NCBI GenBank assembly: GCA_963675435.1
Contig: OY776216.1
Coordinates: forward strand, 2,294,001 to 2,358,000
Origin: Saccharicrinis sp963675435
GTDB taxonomy: Bacteria > Bacteroidota > Bacteroidia > Bacteroidales > Marinilabiliaceae
DNA length: 64,000 bases
Direction of reading: 5' to 3'
Part shown: positions 1 through 9,967 of the stretch, one piece after another
Layout of the letters: each line of letters begins with the position of its first letter
Position numbering within the stretch: position 1 is the stretch's first letter
Translations under genes and position numbers: made by a program
The notes under the pieces: generated by a model
What the model saw: only the letters and a program-made list of their open reading frames with translations
Databases searched by the model: none
What the model was told of the DNA's origin: nothing

Positions 1-2534
1 TGAATCCTTCAGATATAAAAAGTATACAGGTACTAAGAGATGCTTCGGCTGCTAGTATTTATGGGTCGAGGGCTGGTAACGGTGTTATTATTATTACCAC
101 AAAGAAAGGAAAGCAAGGAAAAACGAGGGTTAATTTTGATATGTTTCAAACATTTTCTCAATATGGTGAGATTATTGACATGCTGAATACAAAACAATTT
201 GGACAGGCTCAATGGCAGGCCATGATAAATAGTGGTGTTGATCCAAATAACAACCAAATTGGATATGTATACGATTACAACTATGATAATAATGGTAATG
301 CAGTTTTAAACGGAATGAAATTGCCTAAATATATTGATGCAAGAGATGGAAGGAATACCATGTTGACCTCAGATACAGATTGGTTTAACGAAATAACCCG
401 TCCTGGATTTGCGCAATCATATAATTTATCAATCAGTAACGGAACTGATAAATCAAATAGCTTCTTTTCATTAGGATATTACGATAATAAAGGAACAGTT
501 AACGAGAGTTACTTTAAACGTTTTTCTTCTCGTATTAATACTAGTACAAAAATATTAGGAGACTTAATTACTATAGGAGAAAACTTGACTATCAATAACA
601 CATCTGAGTTACAAACTCCCGGAGGTGTACTTGATTTGGCCATATTATCACTGCCTGTTATGCCTGTAAAAACTGTTGATGGAGACTGGGGAAGCGTAAC
701 ATCAGGTATGAGAGACAGAGATAATCCTGCCAGAATTCTGGATGCAAATAAAGATAATCCATATAACTACTGGAGATTATTTGGTAATGCTTATATTGAT
801 ATCCAGCCAATTAAAAACCTGCATATTAAAAGTAGTTTTGGTCTTGATTATTCTAATTTTTATCAACGAGTTCTTACTTATAGCTTTACTGGAAGATTAG
901 GTTCGGACCTTACATCTTCAAAAATGGCACAAAGCCATTCAATGAAATGGAACTGGACTAATACTGCAAATTATGTAGTTCAACTTAGTAAAAACCGGTT
1001 TTCTTTTTTAGTGGGTACAGAAATGATTGATAATTCTGATATTAACTTTTCTGCAGAAAGAAGAACGTATGAAGTTGAAGATCCTGATTACATGTGGCCT
1101 TCTGCAGGAGTTGGCGAGATGTTCGCAACTGGAGGCTCAACAGGATATACTTTGAACTCTTTATTTGGAAAAATTGATTACGGTTTTGCTGATAAATATC
1201 TCGCCTCAGTAACATTGCGCCGTGATGGTTCTTCAAGGTTTGGAAACGCAAACAGATATGCAACGTTTCCTGCTTTTTCTGCCGGATGGCGTATTGATCA
1301 GGAAGGTTTTATGGCTGGAACACAGGATGTCATCTCTAACCTGAAGCTTAGAGTTGGTTGGGGACAAACAGGTAATCAGGAAATAGATAATTATGCCAAC
1401 AGAACATTGATTTATGCTAATTATATTGGAGAAACTGGAGCTGGTGTTAATACCGGGACTGCTTATGATATCACGGGTTCAAATTCAGGCATATTGCCAT
1501 CAGGTTATTCGCTGACTCAAAGAGCTAATGATGAAATAAAGTGGGAAACAACTACTCAAACAAACATCGGAATTGATTTTGGATTTTATAATCAATCTCT
1601 CTATGGTAGTGTTGAAGCATATCTGAAAAATACTGAAGATATCTTAGTAAAGCCTCCATATTTGGGAGCTATTGGTGAAGGTGGAGACCACTGGGTAAAT
1701 GGTGCTTCTATGGAGAATAAAGGTCTTGAAATATCATTAGGATACAGGAATGAAACATCAAATGGTTTTTCATATGATATTATGGCTAATGTATCCGGAT
1801 ATAGAAATAAAATTACAAAATTACCTGAAAGTGTTGTTAACAGTTATGGAGGTAACGGAACTACAGATAATATTTTAGGCAGACCTTTGAATTCTTTTTA
1901 TGGATATGTTGCTGATGGATTATTTCAATCACAGGATGAGGTAGATAGCTATGTAGATCAAACAGGAAAAGGACTAGGTCGAATCCGATATAAAAACTTG
2001 AATGATGATGAGGTTATTGATGAAAATGACAGAGCATGGATAGGAACTCCACATCCAGATTTTGAATACGGACTTAATTTAGCACTAGGATGGAAAGGTT
2101 TTGATTTTACTGCCTTTTTGCAAGGAGTTTATGGCATTGATGTTTATAATTCAGTAAAGAGATTTACAGATTTCTGGGCTGTAGATGAGTTAGGATCAAA
2201 TAAGGGTACAAGAGTATTAGATGCATGGAGTCCTACAAACACAGGTTCAGATATACCTGCATTATCTTTCAGTGATTTAAACAATGAAAAGCGAACTTCT
2301 TCATATTATGTAGAGAATGGTTCTTACTTAAAACTCAGACTTATTCAGCTGGGATATTCATTACCAAAAAAATTATTGTCGAAAGCAAAATTGTCGAAGG
2401 CCAGATTGTATGTCAGCGGACAAAATTTGATGACGATAAAAAGTAAAGATTTTACAGGATTGGATCCTGAAAATCCGGCTTTGGCTTATCCAATTTCTAC
2501 ATCTTTTACAGTTGGTATGAACATCTCATTTTAA
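1..2534 (+). CDS. susC: SusC-like TonB-dependent outer-membrane transporter (5' partial)
   Basis: The reading frame is open from base 3 at the left edge, before the first in-frame ATG at 141, so the gene starts outside the window. The first visible residues (NPSDIKSIQVLRDASAASIY, then GSRAGNGVIIITTKKG) are the end of a SusC plug domain. About 800 residues of beta-barrel follow, ending in the aromatic-terminated strand FTVGMNISF typical of outer-membrane proteins. SusC proteins form the TonB-driven channel that imports oligosaccharides, with SusD as the lid. susD starts 24 bp downstream, and the locus continues with two GH32 enzymes, so fructo-oligosaccharides (levan or inulin) are the likely cargo. 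The family is certain; the substrate is inferred from neighbours. Confidence 0.97.
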   Translation, partial: NPSDIKSIQVLRDASAASIYGSRAGNGVIIITTKKGKQGKTRVNFDMFQTFSQYGEIIDMLNTKQFGQAQWQAMINSGVDPNNNQIGYVYDYNYDNNGNAVLNGMKLPKYIDARDGRNTMLTSDTDWFNEITRPGFAQSYNLSISNGTDKSNSFFSLGYYDNKGTVNESYFKRFSSRINTSTKILGDLITIGENLTINNTSELQTPGGVLDLAILSLPVMPVKTVDGDWGSVTSGMRDRDNPARILDANKDNPYNYWRLFGNAYIDIQPIKNLHIKSSFGLDYSNFYQRVLTYSFTGRLGSDLTSSKMAQSHSMKWNWTNTANYVVQLSKNRFSFLVGTEMIDNSDINFSAERRTYEVEDPDYMWPSAGVGEMFATGGSTGYTLNSLFGKIDYGFADKYLASVTLRRDGSSRFGNANRYATFPAFSAGWRIDQEGFMAGTQDVISNLKLRVGWGQTGNQEIDNYANRTLIYANYIGETGAGVNTGTAYDITGSNSGILPSGYSLTQRANDEIKWETTTQTNIGIDFGFYNQSLYGSVEAYLKNTEDILVKPPYLGAIGEGGDHWVNGASMENKGLEISLGYRNETSNGFSYDIMANVSGYRNKITKLPESVVNSYGGNGTTDNILGRPLNSFYGYVADGLFQSQDEVDSYVDQTGKGLGRIRYKNLNDDEVIDENDRAWIGTPHPDFEYGLNLALGWKGFDFTAFLQGVYGIDVYNSVKRFTDFWAVDELGSNKGTRVLDAWSPTNTGSDIPALSFSDLNNEKRTSSYYVENGSYLKLRLIQLGYSLPKKLLSKAKLSKARLYVSGQNLMTIKSKDFTGLDPENPALAYPISTSFTVGMNISF

Positions 2535-2558
2535 GAACTAAATCAAAAATCAATAATC

Positions 2559-4238
2559 ATGAAACGAACACATAAATTAATATTCATTTCACTAATTGCT
2601 TTAAATCTGGTATCGTGTGATGACTTTTTAGAAGTACCATCATATGGAACACTGACAGAAGACAACCTTACCGGTGCTAAGCAAATAGAGAATGAAGTGA
2701 TATCTGCTTATGCAGCTATAGGAAATGATGAGATCAACAGACCTTTAAGTTTATGGAACTATAGTAATGTTAGATCTGATGATGCATATAAAGGAGGTAA
2801 TGACCAGAATGATGGTGATTTTTTACACTTTCTTGAAATATCTTCTCCTTCAATAGGAAATGAAACCTGGTATACAGATGTATTTTGGTACAGAAATTAT
2901 GTGGCTATTTCCAGAGCTAATTTTGCATTAAGTCTACTCAATAAAATTAGTGAAGAAGATATGTCTAACAAGAAAGTCAGAATAGCAGAAATGCGTTTTT
3001 TGCGTGGACATATGCATTTTATTCAAAAAATTATTTTTAATAAAATTCCGTATGTCGATGAGACTATGTCACCTGAAGATATTTCAAGCCTTTCAAATGT
3101 GGCTTATACCAATGATGAGTTATGGCAAAAAATAGCTGATGACTTTGAATATGCGTATAATAACTTACCAGAAGAACAGGATGAAGTAGGACGCGCCAAT
3201 AAATATGCTGCAGCTGCATATCTTGCTAAAATTTATCTATATAAGGCATACAGACAGGATGAGATGAATAATGTGGTTTCAATTGATCAGGATGATTTGC
3301 AAAAGGTATTGGATTTAACTGCATATGTGATGACTTCTCCTTATAAACTTGAGAATGATTTTGCTTACAACTTTTTACCAGGAGAATATGAAAATGGTGC
3401 AGAATCATTATTTGCAGTTCAATATTCACAAGACGATGGAACAACTTATGGACGATTGAATATGGGGAATGCACTTACCACTCCTACACCAGGTGGTGAT
3501 TTTAATAAACCAAGTCAGAATCTTGTAAATGCATATAAGACAGCAAATGGTTTACCTATGTTTGATACTTTCAATGATGAGAATTATAGTGAAAGTACAG
3601 ATAAAGTAGATCCAAGACTTTTTCATACAGTTGCTATAGCTGGAAAACCATATAAATATACAGATATCAATTATGAAGAAAATCAATCTCGTAATCCTGG
3701 AATGTATGGTTATTATTCATCGTTAAAGGAGAATGTAGATCCCGCAAGTGAATATTATGTAAAAACTGGTCCATGGTATGCCAACTCTAAAAATAATATT
3801 GTAATTCGTTATGCAGATGTGTTATTGATGAGAGCCGAAGCGTTGATTGAAATGGGAGATTTCACTGCTGCACTACCTTTAATAAACCAGGTTAGAACAA
3901 GAGCTAAAGTAAGTACTTCATTAATCAGTTTTGCAACTAATCTGGACATTCAAACTTATCAGGATGGTGTTAACTGCAACTGGACTCAAGACTATGCCCG
4001 ACAAGCTTTAAGATGGGAGCGTCGTCTTGAACTGGCTATGGAAGGCAGTAGATTCTTTGATCTGGTTCGTTGGGGTATTGCTGATGAAGTAATGAATGCA
4101 TATTATTTAGGAGAAGCTACTGACCATACTTATTATCAAGGAGCTGAATTTGAAAAAAACAAGAATGAGTATGTTCCTGTTCCTATTCAGCAAATTAATT
4201 TTAGTAAAGGTAGTTATGAGCAAAATTATGGATTTTAA
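2559..4238 (+). CDS. susD: SusD-like glycan-binding lipoprotein
   Basis: 559 residues. The N-terminus is a lipoprotein signal peptide with cysteine about residue 20 (LNLVSC), followed by DDFLEVPSYGTLTEDN, the usual SusD start. Other RagB/SusD hallmarks are RFLRGHMHF, IRYADVLLMRAEALIEMGD in the TPR-like part, and RWERRLELAMEGSRFFDLVRWG near the C-terminus. SusD sits on the cell surface as a lid over SusC and hands glycan to it. It follows susC by 24 bp and is followed after 2 bp by the next lipoprotein gene, so the three are surely co-transcribed. A fructan ligand is inferred from the GH32 neighbours. Confidence 0.97.
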   Translation: MKRTHKLIFISLIALNLVSCDDFLEVPSYGTLTEDNLTGAKQIENEVISAYAAIGNDEINRPLSLWNYSNVRSDDAYKGGNDQNDGDFLHFLEISSPSIGNETWYTDVFWYRNYVAISRANFALSLLNKISEEDMSNKKVRIAEMRFLRGHMHFIQKIIFNKIPYVDETMSPEDISSLSNVAYTNDELWQKIADDFEYAYNNLPEEQDEVGRANKYAAAAYLAKIYLYKAYRQDEMNNVVSIDQDDLQKVLDLTAYVMTSPYKLENDFAYNFLPGEYENGAESLFAVQYSQDDGTTYGRLNMGNALTTPTPGGDFNKPSQNLVNAYKTANGLPMFDTFNDENYSESTDKVDPRLFHTVAIAGKPYKYTDINYEENQSRNPGMYGYYSSLKENVDPASEYYVKTGPWYANSKNNIVIRYADVLLMRAEALIEMGDFTAALPLINQVRTRAKVSTSLISFATNLDIQTYQDGVNCNWTQDYARQALRWERRLELAMEGSRFFDLVRWGIADEVMNAYYLGEATDHTYYQGAEFEKNKNEYVPVPIQQINFSKGSYEQNYGF

Positions 4239-4240
4239 TT

Positions 4241-5359
4241 ATGAAGAATGTTATGAAGACCAATATTTATAAATTTATCATTATCCTGTTATCAGTGGCT
4301 TTGTTTTCTTGCGAAGAGGATGCCAAAGAAAGCCTTGATTTTTCAGGAGACACAAGTATTCATTCATTTGTTGTGAATGGAGTAGAGGGTACAATAAATG
4401 AAGAGAACTCTACTATTTCTGTAATTCTTCCTTCGGGATCTGATCTTACGGGATTATCCCCGGAAATAACTATTGCAAATGGTGCAGAAATAACACCTGG
4501 TAGCGGTGAGTCAATTGATTTTGCAGATGCAAATGGTAATTTATTGGATGTAACATATACTGTAACAAATACAGATTTATATCAAAAGTATACAGTAAAT
4601 GTGGATGTTGCAAGGGCTAAGATTTCAAGTTTTAAAATAGGATCTGCAGAAGCTACAATTGATGAGCAAAATAAAACAATTGTTATCTATTTGCCTGAAG
4701 GTACTGATGTTTCTACCTTAATTCCAATTATAGAATATACAGATGGTGCTACAATAACACCTGAAGCAGGTGCTGTAGTTGATTTTACCAATCCAGTAAC
4801 TTACTCACTAGATTATATTGGTTCTGTATTCAATTATGAAGTTACAGTTATTTTAGGCGATGAACCTGCTCCAATTCTTGTACTTTACAATGGAGAGGAT
4901 GTATCTCCAACATGGGAATCTATTGCAAGTTCAGTCAACAATGGAACAGTAAATCCTGTAACCGATGGTATTAATTCAACACCTACATGTGTTTCACTGC
5001 TTCGTACAAATACAGGTACTGATGACGGCGGAAGACCATGGACAAGTGGTGCGTTATGGAATGCGAATCAAGTAAATGTTGATCCAGCCATCTATGGAAG
5101 TATAACAGTTATGGTATTGAAAGATGTAGCAGGAGATGTTCAGCTTGAAATACAGCAAGCCGGCGAACTTAACAAGGATTGGTTGCATGCTGAATATTCA
5201 GCTGATCATGTGGGCGAATGGCAAGAGCTAACATTTGCAATCCCAGAGGCTCGTACTGCTGTGATAAATAATATTCTTGTGATGCCACATACTCCTGAGA
5301 CAGGTTTTGAAACACAGACAATGTATTGGGATGAAGTAAAAGCACATCCAATAGAGTAA
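4241..5359 (+). CDS. surface glycan-binding lipoprotein (SusE/F position)
   Basis: 372 residues starting 2 bp after susD; a second ATG at 4253 is possible. A lipobox (ALFSC, Cys24) predicts a surface lipoprotein. Residues about 35-125 and 126-205 are two similar beta-sandwich modules, each with an I.SF...G...ATIDE.N.TI pattern and a TPE/TPGSG turn. They resemble the immunoglobulin-like spacer domains of Bacteroidota glycan-binding proteins. The C-terminal 165 residues form a separate beta-rich domain that may bind glycan. The position after susCD matches BT1761, the surface levan-binding protein of B. thetaiotaomicron. No catalytic motif was seen. The role as a fructan-capturing partner of SusCD is inferred from position and architecture, not from a recognised binding site. 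Confidence 0.8.
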   Translation: MKNVMKTNIYKFIIILLSVALFSCEEDAKESLDFSGDTSIHSFVVNGVEGTINEENSTISVILPSGSDLTGLSPEITIANGAEITPGSGESIDFADANGNLLDVTYTVTNTDLYQKYTVNVDVARAKISSFKIGSAEATIDEQNKTIVIYLPEGTDVSTLIPIIEYTDGATITPEAGAVVDFTNPVTYSLDYIGSVFNYEVTVILGDEPAPILVLYNGEDVSPTWESIASSVNNGTVNPVTDGINSTPTCVSLLRTNTGTDDGGRPWTSGALWNANQVNVDPAIYGSITVMVLKDVAGDVQLEIQQAGELNKDWLHAEYSADHVGEWQELTFAIPEARTAVINNILVMPHTPETGFETQTMYWDEVKAHPIE

Positions 5360-5411
5360 AAATTGAAATATGCGGATGGGAATATCCCGTCCGCTAATTA
5401 AAATACAAGTT

Positions 5412-6992
5412 ATGAAGATTCTACCACTATTATTATTGCAGATAATTCTATTCTTAAGTTCAAGTTGTTCTAAAGATGAGGAAAATGATAAAAAGGAGGT
5501 TCCAATAGTTGTAGACACAACAACAACATGTAGGTCAGTTGTTGAGAGTGGTGGGTACTCAACGTTTTACAAACCTCAGAGTGGTTATGTGGGAGATCCA
5601 ATGCCATATTTTAATCAGGATGATAACAAATATTATTTGTATTATTTACAAGATTGGAGAAATGGATCAACAACAGAACATCCCATCTATTGTACCACAA
5701 CAGTCGATTATAGCACATTTACTGGTTTTAATGAGGCAATACCTACAGAAACAGCCGATTCACAGGAAGCGTATTTGGGAACAGGAAGTTTTATAAAGAA
5801 TTCAGAGGGGAAGTTATATGGTTTTTATACCGGCCACAATGGTAGTTTATATCCAGCTGAAAAAGTAATGCTGGCCACTTCAACTGATATGAAGACCTTT
5901 ACAAAGGTTCCTTCATTTACTTTTGAAGCTCCTGATGGATATGATAAAAATAATTTTCGTGATCCATGCGTGTATTATGATCCAACAAGATCTGCCTATG
6001 TAATGTTGGTCACCTCCATAAAGGATGGTAAAGCTGTATTAGTCCGATATTCTTCATCAGATCTTGAAAATTGGGATTTAATTTCACCACTTACTGATTT
6101 TAATTCTGATGCTGAAATTCTGGAGTGTCCCGATATTTTTAAAATGGGTGATAAATGGTATTTGGTATTCTCACGAATTAACAGGGATGAACACAGAAAA
6201 ACATTTTACAGAGTATCAGATAGTCCTGATGGCCCTTGGGTACTTTGTGAAGATGCAAGCGGTCACCATGAAACTTTTGACGGACTGTATTTATATGCTG
6301 GAAAAACGACCTCAAATGGTACTGATCGTTATATCTCAGGATGGTGTTCAACCGGACAAACTGTAAATGGTAATAATGAACTGGATTGGGCAGGAAGCTT
6401 GATAACCCATAAACTGGTTCAGCAACCAAGTGGAAAGTTATATCCTATGATTCCTGATGCGGTGGATAATAAATTTAACACGCTAACTCCATTTTCAATG
6501 TTAAAGTCGCAGGGAGATGTAACAGGTGATGAAGGTTCGTATGTTCTCAATTATCAGAATGAAAGATCGTATGCTTTATTTAATAGAAATACTGTTCCTG
6601 TAAAGATTGAATTAACCATTGATGCATCACAATCTTCAGGTTTTGGATTTTCTTTTGGTGCATGTGATGATTTATCTGAAGTGTATTCTGTGGCTTTTGA
6701 TTTGACATCTACTAACAGATGGTCAATGCCATGTCTGTTTCTAAATAAAGAGTCAAATTATTCAACAGGATCCTATACAACCGAATTAAATTTTACTCCC
6801 CTTATTGTTCCGAATGATAAGGTTTTCGATATAACGATAGTTATTGAAAAGTCTGTTTGTGTGGTTTATGTTAATGATAACGTAGCCTTTACCAACCGTA
6901 TTTACAAGATGGATAAGAATCCATGGACCATTTTTGTAGATGATGGTACAATAGATGTTTCAAATCTCTCTGTATATGAAATTGGAGATTAG
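5412..6992 (+). CDS. GH32 family lipoprotein, divergent (probable surface fructanase)
   Basis: The frame opens at an ATG at 5370, but the ATG at 5412 is preferred because it gives a clean lipoprotein signal (MKILPLLLL... SSSC, Cys19). Counted from 5412, the three GH32 landmarks are Asp62 in VGDPMPYF (nucleophile position), Asp184 in FRDP (transition-state stabiliser) and Glu238 in ECPDIF (acid/base). The five-bladed propeller is followed by a C-terminal beta-sandwich (about residue 350 onward). The usual WMNDPNG nucleophile motif is replaced, as in a divergent set of Bacteroidota GH32 lipoproteins. As in the B. thetaiotaomicron levan locus (BT1760), it follows the surface binding protein, so it may make the first endo-cut in surface fructan. 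Endo activity is inference. Confidence 0.85.
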   Translation: MKILPLLLLQIILFLSSSCSKDEENDKKEVPIVVDTTTTCRSVVESGGYSTFYKPQSGYVGDPMPYFNQDDNKYYLYYLQDWRNGSTTEHPIYCTTTVDYSTFTGFNEAIPTETADSQEAYLGTGSFIKNSEGKLYGFYTGHNGSLYPAEKVMLATSTDMKTFTKVPSFTFEAPDGYDKNNFRDPCVYYDPTRSAYVMLVTSIKDGKAVLVRYSSSDLENWDLISPLTDFNSDAEILECPDIFKMGDKWYLVFSRINRDEHRKTFYRVSDSPDGPWVLCEDASGHHETFDGLYLYAGKTTSNGTDRYISGWCSTGQTVNGNNELDWAGSLITHKLVQQPSGKLYPMIPDAVDNKFNTLTPFSMLKSQGDVTGDEGSYVLNYQNERSYALFNRNTVPVKIELTIDASQSSGFGFSFGACDDLSEVYSVAFDLTSTNRWSMPCLFLNKESNYSTGSYTTELNFTPLIVPNDKVFDITIVIEKSVCVVYVNDNVAFTNRIYKMDKNPWTIFVDDGTIDVSNLSVYEIGD

Positions 6993-7061
6993 CTTTGAGT
7001 AAATAAAAACAAATTAGCTAGCTGATATCAATATTTATGTTAAATCTTTAAAAATAAAAAA

Positions 7062-7757
7062 ATGAAAAATCTAATATTTACCCTTGTATTCATTGTTTTA
7101 AGTATTGTTGTCAATGCACAACCATATAATGTTACTATTTCAATAGATATGACATCATATGCAGGTTCAGATTATGATGCCGTAGTAATTGGAGGAGGTA
7201 TTAATTCATGGAGTGGAGCACTTTCATTAACAAATGAGCCTGGAACAAATATTTGGTCTACTACAGTTCAAAAAGAAGGCTGGATTGATTACCGTTTTGA
7301 AGTTACAGGAGGAGTAGTAGGTTGGAATTGTGAATTTCGTGATGAATCTACCGGAACTGAAGTGAAGGGAACAGGATCGTGTTTTACAAATCCATGGGAT
7401 GGTACACAAACAAACGTTCATTGGTTTGAAGTTACAGAAGATGTAGTGTTACCAACTATTAGCTGGGAGTCATGCGAATGTATTAGTTGTACCCCAACTA
7501 GTGCTAAATCAATGGAAATGGATAATGCTGAAATTTTTGTTAATCCCTCAAATGTGTTAGTAGTAAAAGGATTAGAACCAGGAGCTGTAACTGTGAGCAT
7601 CTATGATATCCAGGGTAACCTGAAATTAATTAAGACTATTGAGAGTGCAGGTAGTGAATTAACCATGGATGACTCTCAATCTTTATGTAGTGGATTATAT
7701 ATTATTAAAGTAGAAACTGAAAATAGTAATGTAGTTAAGAAAATAGTGATACACTAG
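7062..7757 (+). CDS. small T9SS-exported protein with possible carbohydrate-binding beta-sandwich
   Basis: 231 residues. A Sec signal peptide (about 1-19, ending VNAQ) is followed by a single beta-rich module (about 20-140) with VVIGGGINSWSGALSLTNEPGTNIW and EGWIDYRFEV. This pattern recalls glycogen/starch-binding E-set or CBM20-like folds, but I cannot assign a family. A cysteine-rich hinge (CECISC, about 129-134) leads into residues about 148-231, with VNPSNVLVVKG, SIYDIQGNLK and SGLYIIKVETENS.VVKKIVI. That is a typical type IX secretion sorting domain, so the protein is probably exported through T9SS and anchored or released at the surface. It lies 69 bp after the GH32 lipoprotein gene and before the exo-GH32, suggesting an accessory fructan-binding role. 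The function is inferred. Confidence 0.75.
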   Translation: MKNLIFTLVFIVLSIVVNAQPYNVTISIDMTSYAGSDYDAVVIGGGINSWSGALSLTNEPGTNIWSTTVQKEGWIDYRFEVTGGVVGWNCEFRDESTGTEVKGTGSCFTNPWDGTQTNVHWFEVTEDVVLPTISWESCECISCTPTSAKSMEMDNAEIFVNPSNVLVVKGLEPGAVTVSIYDIQGNLKLIKTIESAGSELTMDDSQSLCSGLYIIKVETENSNVVKKIVIH

Positions 7758-8316
7758 AGAGTAGTAAGAGTATAATGTATTATCCTATAGTCTTTATAGT
7801 TAATGAAGTTTTAGTTTAGTTTTTTGATACAAGTCCCTTTAAATCTATTTAATAGCCTGAATTCATATCACATTTTTGAATTCAGGTTATATAGATAGTG
7901 TTGTTTTAAATAGTTCGTTAAGCTTTAGTAATGTATACGAATCATGAGTTAAAAAAAGTATAAAACAGAGACTCAAAGACACAGAGTTTATTTTGTGTTT
8001 TTCATATATATAAATTGTATGATATTGAATAAGAGAAGTTTTTAAACACCATTATTATGGAATTACAAAGAGTTCACAGAGGTAAATCCTTGCAGATTTA
8101 ATGAATTCCAATTGAAAAATAAAAAACTAAGTGTCTCAGTGTCTTTGTGTTCATTTTTAATTAATGATTGACATAATGTACTAATTGGTAGATAAGAGAT
8201 GAAATTATTTTGATTGCCTGATAAGCTGTGTTTAGCACCATGTAAATCAGTCTATAATCTAATATCTATTATTTAACGATCTATTGATTTTAAGTAAAAG
8301 ATAAAATTGCGATAAA
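7758..8316. other. 559-bp intergenic region with degenerate repeat
   Basis: No plausible gene. It holds a degenerate inverted-repeat element (listed separately), and otherwise AT-rich sequence that must include the leader of the exo-GH32 gene. No convincing Bacteroidota promoter (TTTG...TAnnTTTG) could be placed. Confidence 0.6.
7965..8152. repeat. degenerate inverted-repeat element (MITE-like relic)
   Basis: The left arm (7965-7990, ACAGAGACTCAAAGACACAG then AGTTTA) is an imperfect reverse complement of the right arm (8127-8152, CTAAGTGTCTCAGTGTCTTT then GTGTTC). They are separated by about 135 bp that also contains a CACAGAG word near 8074. Arms of this CACAGAG/CTCTGTG type are common in dispersed non-coding repeats of bacterial genomes. 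No coding capacity. It looks like an old copy, judging from the arm mismatches. Confidence 0.5.
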
Positions 8317-9894
8317 ATGATAAAGAGAAATAAAATAGCATATATAATAGCTGTCTTCTTAATTGGTTTTTTACAAATGAGTTGTAAAAATACTGAAACT
8401 TCCAGTGAAACTATAGGTAATGAAAAGTTTCGACCACAATTCCATTTTACACCTCAGGCTAATTGGATGAATGACCCCAATGGAATGGTTTATTATGAAG
8501 GAGAATATCATTTGTTTTACCAGCATTATCCGGATAGTACCGTTTGGGGACCAATGCATTGGGGACATGCTGTGAGTAAGGATTTAATTCATTGGGAACA
8601 TCTTCCTATAGCTTTATATCCAGATTCACTTGGATATATTTACTCAGGAAGTGCAGTTATTGACTGGGAAAATACAACCGGGTTTGGATCAAAAGAGAAT
8701 CCGCCAATGGTGGCTATCTATACTTATCATAATATGGAGGCAGAAAGAGCCGGCGCTAATAATTTCGAATCTCAAGCACTTGCATATAGTTTAGATAAAG
8801 GAAGAACCTGGAAGAAGTATAAAAACAATCCTGTTTTACCTAATCCACAATTAAATCATTTTAGAGATCCTAAAGTTATCTGGCATGAGGAATCAGAACA
8901 ATGGATTATGATATTATCTGCTGGTGACCGGGTGAAATTTTATGCTTCAAAAGATTTGAAATTGTGGTCTTTTAAAAGTGATTTTATGAGAGATACAACT
9001 GCTGGAGGTGGTGCATGGGAATGTCCGGATTTGTTTCCAATTGAGGTTGAGGGAACTAAAGATATTAAATGGGTGACGTTGGTGAGTATAAATCCTGGTG
9101 GTCCAAACGGAGGTTCAGCAACACAATATTTTATAGGTGACTTTGATGGAAAAACTTTTATTCCAGAAAAGAATGAGGGTTCTTGGTTGGATTATGGACA
9201 AGATAATTATGCTGGTGTAACATGGTCTGATATTCCAAAAGAAGATGGTCGTAGGTTGTTTATTGGATGGATGAGTAATTGGAGTTATGCACAGATAGTT
9301 CCTACTGAAACATGGAGAAGTGCATTGACTTTACCTCGTGAAATAAAACTAATAAAAGAAGATAACCAATATCAATTAACAACATTTCCGGTTAAAGAAT
9401 TTGAAGACTTGAAAACATTGAAAATGCACATAAATAAAATGTTATTTTCAGGAAAGTCGGATATCAATAATATTGACCTAAATTTGAGTTCTTGTGAATT
9501 AAATGTTGTTTTTAAACCGCAAAAAGGATCATTAAATGGTCATACAACAGCTTTTGGTGTGCTATTAAAAAATGATGCTGATGAGGAGTTAAAGATTGGC
9601 TATAATATGTTATCAAAACAAGTATTTGTAGATAGAACAAAAATTAATACAGAATTTAAAGATTCTAATTATTTAAGTAAAGATGTGGCCCCATATATTA
9701 TTGAGAATGAAATTCGTATGAAGATAATATTGGATGCTTCATCAGTAGAAGTATTTATTGATGAAGGAAAATTAGTTATGACAAATATTATATTTCCGGA
9801 ATCACCTTTTAGTAAATTATCTCTTTTTTCCAGCTTAGGATCCGTAGAACTTGAATCCGCAACATTTTTTAATGTTGATACAACCTTGAAGTGA
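8317..9894 (+). CDS. GH32 exo-fructosidase (levanase/inulinase type) lipoprotein
   Basis: 525 residues. The N-terminal hydrophobic segment ends in SCKN (Cys23), so a lipoprotein is likely although the lipobox is weak. Classical GH32 motifs are complete: WMNDPNG with nucleophile Asp53, FRDP with Asp184, and ECPDLF with acid/base Glu235. The propeller (about 38-355) is followed by a C-terminal beta-sandwich to the end. This motif set is shared by exo-acting levanases, inulinases and invertases. It probably removes terminal fructose from imported or periplasmic fructo-oligosaccharides, which would also supply the ligand for the fructose-type HTCS encoded 119 bp downstream. It follows a 559-bp gap, so it may have its own promoter. 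Confidence 0.95.
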   Translation: MIKRNKIAYIIAVFLIGFLQMSCKNTETSSETIGNEKFRPQFHFTPQANWMNDPNGMVYYEGEYHLFYQHYPDSTVWGPMHWGHAVSKDLIHWEHLPIALYPDSLGYIYSGSAVIDWENTTGFGSKENPPMVAIYTYHNMEAERAGANNFESQALAYSLDKGRTWKKYKNNPVLPNPQLNHFRDPKVIWHEESEQWIMILSAGDRVKFYASKDLKLWSFKSDFMRDTTAGGGAWECPDLFPIEVEGTKDIKWVTLVSINPGGPNGGSATQYFIGDFDGKTFIPEKNEGSWLDYGQDNYAGVTWSDIPKEDGRRLFIGWMSNWSYAQIVPTETWRSALTLPREIKLIKEDNQYQLTTFPVKEFEDLKTLKMHINKMLFSGKSDINNIDLNLSSCELNVVFKPQKGSLNGHTTAFGVLLKNDADEELKIGYNMLSKQVFVDRTKINTEFKDSNYLSKDVAPYIIENEIRMKIILDASSVEVFIDEGKLVMTNIIFPESPFSKLSLFSSLGSVELESATFFNVDTTLK

Positions 9895-9967
9895 GATTAA
9901 TAAAAGATATCATTTATAATAAAATATTTTTATTGCCGTTTTATAATTAGTGCAGTAGGCATTATTC

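Noticed and set aside
5370..5411. ATG at 5370 as GH32 start
   Set aside because: It would place 14 polar residues before the hydrophobic core; the ATG at 5412 gives a normal lipoprotein signal.
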